NCBI RefSeq assembly: GCF_003336225.1
Contig: NZ_QPID01000001.1
Location: 310,001 to 374,000, forward strand
Length of the DNA: 64,000 nucleotides
Source of the DNA: Corallincola holothuriorum
GTDB lineage: Bacteria > Pseudomonadota > Gammaproteobacteria > Enterobacterales > Neiellaceae
Reading direction: 5' to 3'
Shown here one piece after another: positions 1-9,800 of this stretch. The number at the start of each line of letters is the position of its first letter. The first letter of the stretch is position 1. The translations under genes and the position numbers were made by a program. The notes beneath the pieces were generated by a model, which made no database searches, was not told where the DNA came from, and worked only from the letters and a program-made list of their open reading frames with translations.

Positions 1-1
1 C

Positions 2-1039
2 TTGGTTTACAACTTTGATGGTGTCGATATCTATATACCGTTTGAAGAAATAGAGGGCTATGATCCTGAGATCGGTCCAGATGGTCGTCGCTATCGATTC
101 ACCGGCGATCATTGGCAATTGCTCGACGCGATTGTTGATGGAGAGATCCATATCGAGGGTTACACAGCGTGTGAAGTGCGCATCGACAAGCGCTTGCCAT
201 TGTTTGTGAAGCAAGATTTAGCTCCGGTGGTAGCGCCTATTGGCAGTTTGACTCAGCCCGGTAGATCCGCGCGCACGCTAGATATATTGGTTAACGATAG
301 TGGCAATAATCTAGTGTATGTCGGTTTGTATTCCGTGGTTGAAGGGGATGGCTATCAGGTTAACTTGCTGGGTGAAATGACCGGCCTTCAGGATATGAGG
401 GACTGTGAGAATGACGATTGTAAGTATCGGGACTCAGGCGCTGTGTGGCAGCAGTACCTACTAAGCGACAGCGGTGAGTACAATTTGCAACTGCCGATCT
501 CAGTCGATACATATCCATTCTCATTTGATATATGGGCGCTAGCGATCGATTCTGCGGGTCACATGGTCTACGAAAAAGTAGGCGATATGACGGTTACCGA
601 GGAGGTTGAGTTTACGCCACCAACCGAGCGCGACATTATCTATCAGGGGGTCAGAAACCTTGAAGCCGAGGGTGTCGACCTGTTTGAGTTTGCCGTTACT
701 GAAACATCTGTAATCAGTATCACTATGCCTAGCGGTAATATCGATTCTGTAATGTATGTGACGGATGATCAGGACAACCAGCTTTACTATAACGATGACT
801 TTAGAAGTTCTCGTTCCGGTTTGTCGGGGATTTTTGCTCCGGGCAGTTACAAGGTATTTATCGGTGAATATTGGCTGACCCTCGGTGAGGCTTTGAGTGG
901 CGAAAACCCCAATGCCGATGCCGCTACGTTTGATCTACTGATTGAAAATTGTGTGTTGTCTGCTGACGAATATGCCAGTGGTGAAATTGAGTCTGCTTGT
1001 TGGTCCGATGGGGACGAAGAGTACGAACAGCCTACATAA
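2..1039 (+). CDS. Secreted protein with PPC-like C-terminal domain (5' partial)
   Basis: The reading frame is open from the first bases of the window and ends at TAA 1037-1039, so the N-terminus and any signal peptide lie upstream; the apparent TTG start is not trusted. The visible 345 residues are acidic, rich in Asp/Glu/Tyr and contain few cysteines. Residues about 210-315 (nt 630-950) have the pattern of a bacterial pre-peptidase C-terminal (PPC) beta-sandwich: a PSGNIDSVMYV segment, a short acidic loop (YYNDDF), then a Gly-rich turn and SYKVFIGEY strand. PPC-like domains are usually found on exported enzymes or adhesins and are often removed on maturation. No catalytic motif is visible in this part. 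A gap of 154 bases separates it from the PPIase gene, so it may or may not be part of that operon. Export is inferred from the domain type. Confidence 0.6.
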   Translation: MVYNFDGVDIYIPFEEIEGYDPEIGPDGRRYRFTGDHWQLLDAIVDGEIHIEGYTACEVRIDKRLPLFVKQDLAPVVAPIGSLTQPGRSARTLDILVNDSGNNLVYVGLYSVVEGDGYQVNLLGEMTGLQDMRDCENDDCKYRDSGAVWQQYLLSDSGEYNLQLPISVDTYPFSFDIWALAIDSAGHMVYEKVGDMTVTEEVEFTPPTERDIIYQGVRNLEAEGVDLFEFAVTETSVISITMPSGNIDSVMYVTDDQDNQLYYNDDFRSSRSGLSGIFAPGSYKVFIGEYWLTLGEALSGENPNADAATFDLLIENCVLSADEYASGEIESACWSDGDEEYEQPT

Positions 1040-1127
1040 TCTTGTAAAAGGCCATGTGGTTTTCATCACTTTTAACTTAACCACTTAGATTTGATAACAA
1101 ATTATCGAACTCTAAAACAAATATGAT

Positions 1128-1184
1128 TATAATCATCCCCGCTCTGATCTAATCAGGTTAGAGTGGGATGCAGTAATGATGGAG
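1128..1184 (+). promoter_or_regulatory. Possible promoter and ribosome binding site of the 1194-15544 cluster
   Basis: A perfect TATAAT box lies at 1128-1133 in an AT-rich stretch. With a 17-base spacer the -35 position is TCGAAC (1105-1110), which is weak. A small inverted repeat CTGAT-CTA-ATCAG follows at about 1143-1155. GGAG at 1181-1184 sits nine bases before the GTG at 1194 and supports that start. No other convincing promoter is seen between here and the signal peptidase gene, so the whole cluster may be read from this point. Confidence 0.35.
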
Positions 1185-1193
1185 TATTAAGTA

Positions 1194-2033
1194 GTGAATA
1201 GCAGTACTATCAAAGGGATTTTGGCTTCTACCCTGTTTGCCGTTGTTGCCCTTACTGGGTGCGATAAGCCAGCCACTGTTGCCTCAATCGGTGACGCCGA
1301 GATAACTTCCGCACAACTCAGTGCCTACCTTAAGCACAAACGTATCCCTGAACAGGATGCGACGGTTGTTGAGCGTGCTTTGGATGATCTGATTAGCCGT
1401 GAAGCGTTGGCTCAGGCCATCGAGCAGCAAGATGTGTTGGACGCCGAACTCATCGCCGCCGAACAAGCGGAAGTTCGCCGCCAGATGTTGATTGGCCGCT
1501 ATTTTGAGAAATTCCTCGCGGAACGGATCACCGACGATATGGTGCGCGCTTTTTATGCCAATAATGCCGCTGACTACGAGTCAAATCGTGTCAAAGTGGC
1601 CCATATTCTGATCCGTACAAATACTCAGATGGGTGAAGCAGAGCGTCAAGCAAAACTTACTTTAGCCCGTGAAGTGTATAGCCAACTCACCAGCGGTGGT
1701 GATTTTATTACTTTGGCAAAAGCCTACTCAGAAGACAAAGTATCGGCACAGAAAGGTGGCGAGCTGGGTTGGATCGCCGAAGGGGCAGTGAATCCCGAAT
1801 TTTCTAATACAGCCTTTGCGCTGCAGCCCGGAGCATACTCCGAGCCGATGATGACCTCATTTGGTTTTCATATCATCAAGCAGCTAGAAGCGCCGCAAAA
1901 ATCACGCCAGCCACTGGAAGCAGTGCAGAGCCAGATAAAATATCGTCTACAAAAAGAAGCCAAACAGGCGGAAATGGAGCGATTGCTGGCAAGCGTTGAA
2001 CAATCCAAGAACTACCCTCTGACAGCCGAATAG
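1194..2033 (+). CDS. PpiC/parvulin-type peptidyl-prolyl isomerase lipoprotein (EpsD-like)
   Basis: A 279-residue lipoprotein: the signal sequence ends in an LTGC lipobox with the acylated Cys at 23. Residues about 30-125 form a helical SurA-N/trigger-like region. Residues about 130-230 are a parvulin domain with the typical VKVAHIL strand, SGGDFITLAKAYSED, KGGELGW and FGFHIIK segments, so it should catalyse prolyl isomerisation of exported polypeptides in the periplasm. The overall build resembles the EpsD-family PPIases of exopolysaccharide loci, but no EPS genes are adjacent. The residue after the Cys is Asp, which in enterobacteria signals retention in the inner membrane; applied here that is inference. 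GTG start, supported by GGAG nine bases upstream. The gene heads a run of closely spaced + strand genes and is followed after 26 bases by a second PPIase-like lipoprotein. Confidence 0.85.
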   Translation: MNSSTIKGILASTLFAVVALTGCDKPATVASIGDAEITSAQLSAYLKHKRIPEQDATVVERALDDLISREALAQAIEQQDVLDAELIAAEQAEVRRQMLIGRYFEKFLAERITDDMVRAFYANNAADYESNRVKVAHILIRTNTQMGEAERQAKLTLAREVYSQLTSGGDFITLAKAYSEDKVSAQKGGELGWIAEGAVNPEFSNTAFALQPGAYSEPMMTSFGFHIIKQLEAPQKSRQPLEAVQSQIKYRLQKEAKQAEMERLLASVEQSKNYPLTAE

Positions 2034-2059
2034 CCTGATTGCCGTAGTAGGAGTTACAG

Positions 2060-2926
2060 ATGTTACCCATCAAGCAATTTGGCTTGTGTTTGTTGATAGG
2101 TAGTTGCCTATCTGCATGTTCAGAGCCCGAAGAAAATACCGCGGTCAGTCACCAAGCGCCTGAATCACCCGTGTTGGTGATGGTCAATGGCGAAACGATC
2201 ACTGAGCAAGATGTTGAGTTTGCTATCAACAAAACCTTTAGTGACGCAGAGCTGATGATGGCCGACGAAGGTTTGCGCCAGAAGGTGTTAGAAAGCTTGG
2301 TCGCCAGCCGAGCTATGCGTCATGCCGCAAGTTTAGAATTGACCATGGAAGCGCGTGAGTACATCGCTCAGCGCGTTGCGGCTTACGAAGAAGAGCTTTA
2401 TGTACGCGAATATCTTCGTCTACATACGACACCACAGCCTGTGACCAACGCCATGGTCGAAAGCTATTACCAACAACACCCAGAATATTTTGGCGCAGAT
2501 GAAGTTGTTGATCTGGAGTTGTTGACCGTGAGTGCAACGGCGCCGGACAGCGATAAGCAATGGTTGTTAGCAAATGTGGCTAGCGTTAAAGCCAACGCTA
2601 ATTGGGCTGCCAGTGGCGATGAATGGCGCGCCCGAGCGGTTCAACACAGCGAGCAGCGTGTCGAAGTGTCAAAACTCTCTGCCAAGCTAAGACCCGTTGT
2701 TAGTGGTCTGGGGGTGGCTGACGTGTCTGACGTGGTGGTTGAACAAGGCCAACTGCAACTGGTCAGGGTGAAAGCCAGGCAGAGTATACCGCCGCGTCCG
2801 TTAGCTGAGGTAAGTGCGGATATTCGTAAGCGTTTGGCGCCACTCAATGTGAAGCGGGCGGTAAAAGAAGCGTCGGAAAAAGCGGCACAGACAGCCACTA
2901 TCGAGTGGGTTACCCCTCGTTCATAA
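2060..2926 (+). CDS. SurA/PpiC-like periplasmic chaperone lipoprotein
   Basis: A 288-residue lipoprotein with an LSAC lipobox (Cys20) and Ser at +2, the usual outer-membrane sorting pattern, in contrast to the Asp at +2 in the gene before it. The segment VLVMVNGETITEQDVEFAINKTF and the following helices match the N-terminal substrate-binding helices of SurA/PpiD-type proteins. The second half (about residues 140-250) is in the place of a parvulin domain but lacks the crisp AHIL and GGxLGW motifs, so isomerase activity is doubtful and a chaperone role is more likely. AGGAG at 2049-2053 supports the ATG. Paired with the preceding parvulin gene, it suggests a two-component folding aid for the very large exported proteins encoded next. 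Confidence 0.72.
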   Translation: MLPIKQFGLCLLIGSCLSACSEPEENTAVSHQAPESPVLVMVNGETITEQDVEFAINKTFSDAELMMADEGLRQKVLESLVASRAMRHAASLELTMEAREYIAQRVAAYEEELYVREYLRLHTTPQPVTNAMVESYYQQHPEYFGADEVVDLELLTVSATAPDSDKQWLLANVASVKANANWAASGDEWRARAVQHSEQRVEVSKLSAKLRPVVSGLGVADVSDVVVEQGQLQLVRVKARQSIPPRPLAEVSADIRKRLAPLNVKRAVKEASEKAAQTATIEWVTPRS

Positions 2927-2961
2927 GTTTTTCCATTTTCAGCTAATGCAGGATGCAAGAA

Positions 2962-5900
2962 ATGTTAACAGCCATGATATCGAAGTGCTCTAGGTGGTTT
3001 AGCACCTCTGTTGGTTTTAACGCAGCAGTTAAAAGGCTAGGCAGAGCATGCCTGGTTGTGAGTCTTTTTACTGTATTAGCTGGTTGTGATGATGAGCAAC
3101 CCCCGACACTCGATTTAGCACCATTACCCGCCACAACCGCGCTCAGTGAGATTGTGGTTAAGGGTAGTGTTTATGACCGAGGATCCAGCCGCCGAGGTTT
3201 GCGTCTGCAGATCTCCGTAAATGATGGTGCGCCTGTTGCCGTGCCGTTTCGGGCGAGTTTGTTCCGCCATACCGTCGCTTTACAGGTGGGTGAAAACAAT
3301 ATTTTGGTTGAAGCCTTTGATGGCGATAACAACCGCACGGCCGAGCAGGTTTCAATCTACCGCAGTGATCTGCCACAGCTTATTAGCGTAACGCCGGAAA
3401 GCGGCACCATCACCACCGATGAGAGCGTTGCTCTAACCGGTGAGTTTAGTAGTGCTTGGCCTTACCCCGACACCCGTTTTTCAATCAATGACACCGTGTT
3501 AGAACCGGGTGACCAAGTTAACTACCAAGCCGACGCCAATAGCGCATTCAGCGTCCAACAGCCGCTTAAGTTAGGCCTTAACGCCTTCAAACTTCAAGTG
3601 GCCAACCCAGATGGCGAAGCCGCACAGTTCGTACAAATCATTCGTCAGGGTGACAGCCAGGTAGACAATATTGCCTTAGTGCTGGCGCAATCAGAAGGGC
3701 AGCTGTTTGAAAGTGAAATGGCGGCATTATCTGGAACAATCACTGCAAATGTGGCTGACTTAACCTCTGTCGCGATTCAATTTGCAACAAATCGCAGTGA
3801 AACCGTCTATGACGTAAAGCCTTTGGCAGATGGCAGCTTTTCAACCTCGGTCGCGCTGGCGATGGGCGACAACCTTATCACTGTCGTCGCAAAACATCCG
3901 GCAGGCCCGGTTGCAACCGAACAGTTAACCATTAAACGTATTTCTCAAGGTGTTTTTGTCTCTGTGTTGCCCACAGGAGACGAGGTGCTAGAACATTCAC
4001 CAATCACCATTGAAGGTCAGATTGATTCAGATTGGCCGGTAGCGGACACGCTACTGACGATTAACGACGTGTCTTATCCGCTAGCGGATGCCGGTGAGTA
4101 TTATAATTTTAGTGTTGCAGACCAGCACTTAGCGTTGGGAACTAACTACTTTACATTAACTGTCACCACCCCTGATGGCGCGCGATCCAAGTTGCTCAGT
4201 TTGGAGTACAAGCCGACAGCAGATACAACAGCGCCAATACTTGAGCTGGAAACCACAGGCACACAGACGACCAGCCCCACGTTTTCTATTCGTGGCAAGG
4301 TGACGGATCCCGGTGCGAACCGCACAGGAATCGCCTCCGTTACTATCACCAATCAGGCATTTGCGGACGCATCTTTTGCCGCAACCCTTGATGGCGATGC
4401 GTTTTCTGCAGAGATCCCATTAGCGTTTGGTAGCAATACGCTCACCGTGACTGCCGAAGACAACAGCGGCAATCAAAGCAGCTTGCAACATACAGTCACA
4501 CGTCAGATCAGCGCATCATTTAGGTCGTTGCTTCCTGCGGACGGTGCGTTAGTTACCAGCCCGACGATTACAGTCAGTGGCGAAGTGGTTGCCGATGGTG
4601 GTGGCGTAATTGATTCTATCTTGGTTAATGAACGTCGCCTTGCGCCTATTGCTACCGCAGAAGCCGGTGTTTATTCGTTCTCAGCCAGCGATATCGCGCT
4701 GAATATTGGTATGAACACCATCACGGTGAGTGCCACCGGCGAGTACGTCAATCGCGTTTCGCAGCAACTGACCATCGAGTATCGTCCTGGTGATATCTCC
4801 GAGCTGGATCCGCCGACATTGGATGTTACTGCTCCGGTGGATGGTGCAATGCTCAGCGCTAACAGCTTTATGGTGACTGGTAGGGTAGTCAGTTATGCTG
4901 GCGCAGCCACCATTACGGCCAATGGCGTTGCTTTAAGTCAGGCGGATATTACCAGCTACCGACTTGAGCAAGCGTATCATGCCAAATTCGGAACATCGTT
5001 GGCGTTTGCTGATGGTAGCAATAGTATGATCGTTGAGCTTGTGGTCACGGACAGTGTTGGCCAGCAGGTCAGCGATAGTATCACCGTGTATCGCGATGGT
5101 TTAGTACCGGCGATACAGCTGGACGATTATGGGCCTGCCCCGGCGATCAACCTTGTCGCCACAACCTCTGTGACGCTCAGTGGGCTCGTCACAGATGACA
5201 ATATCAGCAGCGTTACCATAAACGATCAGGCTGTTTCCGTGTCACCAACCGGTACAGACAATCAATACCGTTTTAATGGGCGGCTTGACGTGCCCATGGG
5301 CAGTGAGCAATCCGCAGTGGTCACTGCTTACGACATCGCTGGAAACAGTGTGAGCGAAGAATACCTGTTTCAGTCATCAGTGACGGTCGGACTATCCGCA
5401 TTACTGCCCCCAGACAACGCAGAGTTTTTGCTCAACGGTGAGCCACTATCAGTCCAGGTTGCAGCCCGTACTGATGTGCTAACAGATGATATGAGGGTTA
5501 TCGCGTGGCACGGCAGTAACGATGCCGTGGTGTTGGCACAGTCTGACACCGCAGCAAGTGGCGAACTGTTTTTACCGGCTGTTGCAGCGGAATACACTCT
5601 TAACTATGCCGTGATCGACAGTAACGATCTGATCTTGGCGCAGACTTCTCGCACCGTTAGCTTGATTGAAAGTACGCAAATCGAGACCGCGCTAATACGC
5701 CACGAACCTATTCATTTGGCGGAAAATGTTGAGCCCAATCAACCTGTAGAGTTGTACTTTAATAAAGCGATCGATCCAGCCAAACTGACTATCGAAGTAC
5801 GAGAAACCCTGCACGGAGAAACCTATATCAATGCCGATGCGCCAGGAACTAATTTTCCTTACGCTAGGGGCTACACTCTGGAATCTGTGACCCGCGACAG

Positions 5901-6873
5901 AGAGTTCGTACCGCTCAGTATTGATGTTTTGCCTGGCAGCCAAACCATCGCCATCTACCCAAAACGCGCATTAGGCTACGGCGCGTCACTTGAAGTTGAC
6001 GCCCAATATGATGGCGTCGACATTGGTCGATTCCGTTTTAACACCCGCGCACTGCCCACTTTCATTCGTGGTGGAGTGTCAGACAGCTTTGGTCAGCCAT
6101 TGGTTGGGGTTAGGGTAGAACTACCTGAACTTGAACGTGCAACCACCACCAACGGTGACGGTGCTTATGCCTTTGGCTTCCAGGAACAGGGCGGGCAAGA
6201 GATCCCGAGCGGAACTTATAACCTCATCGTCAACGGTGATTTGACGGCCAGCGGCCTAGGTAGCGAGCGACTTAAAACCACGGTCGAAGGCCACCGAGAC
6301 AACAAAGTTACCATGGTCCAGCTTGCACCGCTGAACCCGGCTATATCATTCGTTCCGCTGCAAAGTGGTGCCAGTGATGTGTCGTTGGCCAGTGGTGAAC
6401 TCACCATCGACTTCTCTGGTGCAACGTTGCAGTTCCCCAGCGGCTACAACCAGGGGCGGGTACATGTGCAATTTACTCCGCTCTCGATGCTTGCTGGCAA
6501 GGTTGATATACAAACTCCCCCTATCTGGGCATATGCATTCCAACCCAAAGGGGTCAATGTTGAAGGTAATGTGTCTCTGTCCATTAAAATGCCCGCCATG
6601 CGTGGTGGCTATGACTACGTCCCAGATGGCGATGCCTACATGCTGATCTTAGGCTTTAACCCACAAACGGGGGTTATTTCACCGATAGGGGTAGGCCAGT
6701 TGGACAATGAGCGTAACCTTCATAGCCGGGGGACATTAAATTTGTTGTCTCTGGACTATATCAGCGTGAGCTGGGTGCCGATGGCACAGCAAGAACTCGC
6801 CGCTGAAGTAGCTGCAGGCCAGCGCAGTTTGATTGAATTAACGGCCGCTATTAGCAGCCAGTTTGCACAGTAG
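2962..6873 (+). CDS. Large lipoprotein of tandem Ig-like domains
   Basis: About 1303 residues. ATG 2962 is preferred over ATG 2953 because AGGA (2950-2953) is then eight bases away. The signal sequence ends VLAGC, with Cys42 followed by two Asp, an inner-membrane retention pattern by enterobacterial rules. From residue about 55 to 900 there are eight to nine repeats of roughly 90-100 residues, each with an IxVxG strand and a later LxxGxNxxxVxAxD strand, as in bacterial Ig-like/cadherin-like domains. A SbsA-type Ig-like segment follows (NVEPNQPVELYFNKAID), then a carboxypeptidase-regulatory-like beta-sandwich (GGVSDSFGQPLVGV, TTNGDGAYAF) at about 1035-1080, then a beta-rich tail. No enzyme motif is seen, so a scaffold or adhesive role is inferred. 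It ends seven bases before the first ATG of the giant-protein gene. Confidence 0.82.
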   Translation: MLTAMISKCSRWFSTSVGFNAAVKRLGRACLVVSLFTVLAGCDDEQPPTLDLAPLPATTALSEIVVKGSVYDRGSSRRGLRLQISVNDGAPVAVPFRASLFRHTVALQVGENNILVEAFDGDNNRTAEQVSIYRSDLPQLISVTPESGTITTDESVALTGEFSSAWPYPDTRFSINDTVLEPGDQVNYQADANSAFSVQQPLKLGLNAFKLQVANPDGEAAQFVQIIRQGDSQVDNIALVLAQSEGQLFESEMAALSGTITANVADLTSVAIQFATNRSETVYDVKPLADGSFSTSVALAMGDNLITVVAKHPAGPVATEQLTIKRISQGVFVSVLPTGDEVLEHSPITIEGQIDSDWPVADTLLTINDVSYPLADAGEYYNFSVADQHLALGTNYFTLTVTTPDGARSKLLSLEYKPTADTTAPILELETTGTQTTSPTFSIRGKVTDPGANRTGIASVTITNQAFADASFAATLDGDAFSAEIPLAFGSNTLTVTAEDNSGNQSSLQHTVTRQISASFRSLLPADGALVTSPTITVSGEVVADGGGVIDSILVNERRLAPIATAEAGVYSFSASDIALNIGMNTITVSATGEYVNRVSQQLTIEYRPGDISELDPPTLDVTAPVDGAMLSANSFMVTGRVVSYAGAATITANGVALSQADITSYRLEQAYHAKFGTSLAFADGSNSMIVELVVTDSVGQQVSDSITVYRDGLVPAIQLDDYGPAPAINLVATTSVTLSGLVTDDNISSVTINDQAVSVSPTGTDNQYRFNGRLDVPMGSEQSAVVTAYDIAGNSVSEEYLFQSSVTVGLSALLPPDNAEFLLNGEPLSVQVAARTDVLTDDMRVIAWHGSNDAVVLAQSDTAASGELFLPAVAAEYTLNYAVIDSNDLILAQTSRTVSLIESTQIETALIRHEPIHLAENVEPNQPVELYFNKAIDPAKLTIEVRETLHGETYINADAPGTNFPYARGYTLESVTRDREFVPLSIDVLPGSQTIAIYPKRALGYGASLEVDAQYDGVDIGRFRFNTRALPTFIRGGVSDSFGQPLVGVRVELPELERATTTNGDGAYAFGFQEQGGQEIPSGTYNLIVNGDLTASGLGSERLKTTVEGHRDNKVTMVQLAPLNPAISFVPLQSGASDVSLASGELTIDFSGATLQFPSGYNQGRVHVQFTPLSMLAGKVDIQTPPIWAYAFQPKGVNVEGNVSLSIKMPAMRGGYDYVPDGDAYMLILGFNPQTGVISPIGVGQLDNERNLHSRGTLNLLSLDYISVSWVPMAQQELAAEVAAGQRSLIELTAAISSQFAQ

Positions 6874-6888
6874 TTAAGGATGACCCCG

Positions 6889-9800
6889 ATGTTTAGCTGT
6901 ATCAAAAACTATCGCCATGGATTACTGGCACTGTGTGCTGCCGCTATGCTGTTTATGGCAACAGTGCCAAGCTATGCTTCTAGCTCGTTGGATTTCTTTC
7001 AGACACGACCCAAGGTGGCCTACGTTTTCGCCCGCACCGTGGTGCTGGACGATAACGGCGAAGCCATTTTAGTCGAATACAATGATGATGGTAGTGAAGC
7101 CGGTGTTGTTAATTTACCGGTTCCAGTCAGTGAAGCCGTTATAGTTTCTGCTGCTGAATATAGAGCTGAGCAGCTAAAACTCTCACTGTTTATGCAAGAG
7201 CATAAAACCGGCCTGGCAAAGCAAGCACGCTTAATCACCCGTGCTAATTATGACACCGAAGCATTCTTAGCCGCAGACAACAAAACGGAAATCAATAAAC
7301 CTAGCTTGAACGGGGCGGTGAAAAGTGTGCTCGTTAGGGGGCAGGCCGATTTGCTGCCTGGTGCTAACAATCTGGTACTCCAGACATTCACTGTCAACTT
7401 AGCTCAACCTGTCACGTTGGGTGACAATATATCGAGCCTCGCATTAGACCAAAATGGCAATGTGTTGGATATGCGCGTTGGCAGCATTGCCCCTCGTTCA
7501 CGATTTTTTGCTGAGGATGTAGATCAAACTGAGCAACCTGGTTATTACGACAGGCGCAAACATACTCCCTATGGCGGCGTACCAGGGATCCCGATTGTGA
7601 ATCTGTCTATTTATACTAGCTATGCGCTTACTGGCGAACTAGGGCATGCAGGTTACGTCAAATTTCTTGGCTATTGTTCCCCTTTGGGGATGGAAGTGAA
7701 CGGCCTAGTTACTGCAACAGTGCCTTACAGCGGTTTTGTCCATAATGGTGCCGCAGCCTTACCATTCTTTATGCAAAGCTACGATTACGATTACTGCATG
7801 GGTGTGCCAAATCTAGGCGCATCACTCATTGGTAAAATGGTTGAAATTAATATTGCAGCAATTTTGGCCACGACAGCCATTCCTGTCGGCAAATCCCATT
7901 TCTATATTGATGTGATGATGCTCAGTGGTCAGGTCAACCTAGCTAATCCTGATGGTAGCCCTGTTTCTATTGGCGATGTCACTAAATACAAAGCACATAG
8001 TCCAGAAACCGACCCAGTAGGACAGGCCTATTACGACTTTGATGCTGATGGTGTGGCTGATCGTACCGAGCTTGGTGTTATTAAAACTAAAACTAATGAT
8101 GACGGTGAAGAGGTTGAGTTTTTCACTACCGCGTTAGAGCAGGGGCAAGAGGCGACACATCAAGGCGTCTATTTAAGTTCCGGCAGTGCCCCTGCCGGTG
8201 AACCAGATTTTGTTCGCTTAGCGGACAAACAGAAAAATTTCGCCAGCACAGGCTACCTTGAATCAATCAGTAAAGATGATCTCACTAACACGGATATTCT
8301 GGTATTCCGTGAATCCACTGGTGAGCTCGTTGTTGCTCGTCGTGGCTTGAGTGATGCTGAATCAGGTAATAGTAAAACCGGCCTAACCAAAGACGATACC
8401 TTTTACTATCGCATGGCCATGCGGGGTGGAAGGAATAGTCTAAACAACGTCGGCGCAGGCAAGAAATTTAATGAAAGATACGATGACTGGGCCACCCGAA
8501 ATGGCTTTGCTGATGCTTTTAAAGAGCGAAAATCCAACCTGCTGAAACCCGGTGAATGGGTCAAGCTGGTGGTGATTAACCGGGCAACCGGTTACATGGC
8601 TACCCAGCGTGTTGAGCTGAAAAACCTCACTCAAGGGTCAGTGGTTCCGCAAATCACCTTGACGCCCCCCAACCTGAAAATTTGGGCTGAGCGTAAGTAT
8701 AAGGTTGAACAGGGGCTAACCGCTGGTAAAGACAGAAAATACCTGATTGGCGCCGAAGGGGCAGGGTTAACCTCAGACAGCGAAATTAAAGTATTCACCG
8801 AATGGTTTGATCATGATGGCAGCCCGCTACCGGCAGGCCTCGCCGAAGATGACGGTGAAATGTACGGCATGACAGGCCGGCTGGCCAAAATTGTTGGCCC
8901 CGATATGTTGGCTGCCGTTGCGGATTCCGATCTTGCCAACTTCCCGATTGCCCCAGGGCGTAACACCCAGGTAGTGCAAGTTAAAGAAGACGGCGCACGG
9001 CCAGAGCACTATTACATTCACGTAGTGGGCACGCAGAAAGATGAAAACCCCAGTTTCGAGCAAACAGGGGCAGGCGAGGGCGCACTGGCCACCCGTCCCG
9101 CAAAACTCACTCCGTTCTTAACGCCGTTATATGACGAAGCCGGTGACGACTTACAGTGGCTAAGCTACAACCAGCTGAAAAAAGAGTATGAAGAAGCGGA
9201 AGATCCTGCTGATTTGATTGAGCCCAACAGCCCAACCCCATCTTATGCGTGGCGCTATCGACCAGAGTATCAGTACAGCCGGTTTGGGTTTGAGGTTGAA
9301 AAAATCAGAGCGTCTGATGAGGATGAAGTTAGGGTAGAAGATCTTTTGTCTGGCAATCACCCCGTACTGACATCACTTGATGAACTGGTGGAGTTTCTCT
9401 ATTCATTAAATGGTGCTGCTGCCCCACGCCTAGCCCCCATTGATGGTGAGCAAACTATGGTGCTTGCTTTAGGGGAAAGTGAAGTCGAACTTTCATTTGA
9501 CGATAGCGGCGCAGTTAAATTTTCTGAAAGCTCATTGTCACACTTAAGCTCTTTGGAAGTAGAAGACTATCTGACGATGCGCCTCTACCTAAATGAAGAT
9601 GCTGCCAATACATTGTGGGAATTGGCTTTTGATTATTTGCTGATTGATACCGAATACGCAGGTTACGATGCTTCGTCTGGCGAGACTTTTTATGTGTCTG
9701 CTGATAATCCGGCGGTTCCCTTATCTGCTTTGCTTATCGGTTATGCGAGTCGAGATGAGTCATTAAAACAGCCAATGCCTCTGCAGTGGAAGCTTGAAGG

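Noticed and set aside
6105-9340. GGTTAGGGTAG-like words at about 6108 and 9327, resembling telomere-type repeats
   Set aside because: Only two isolated copies, both in coding sequence reading VRV; codon coincidence.
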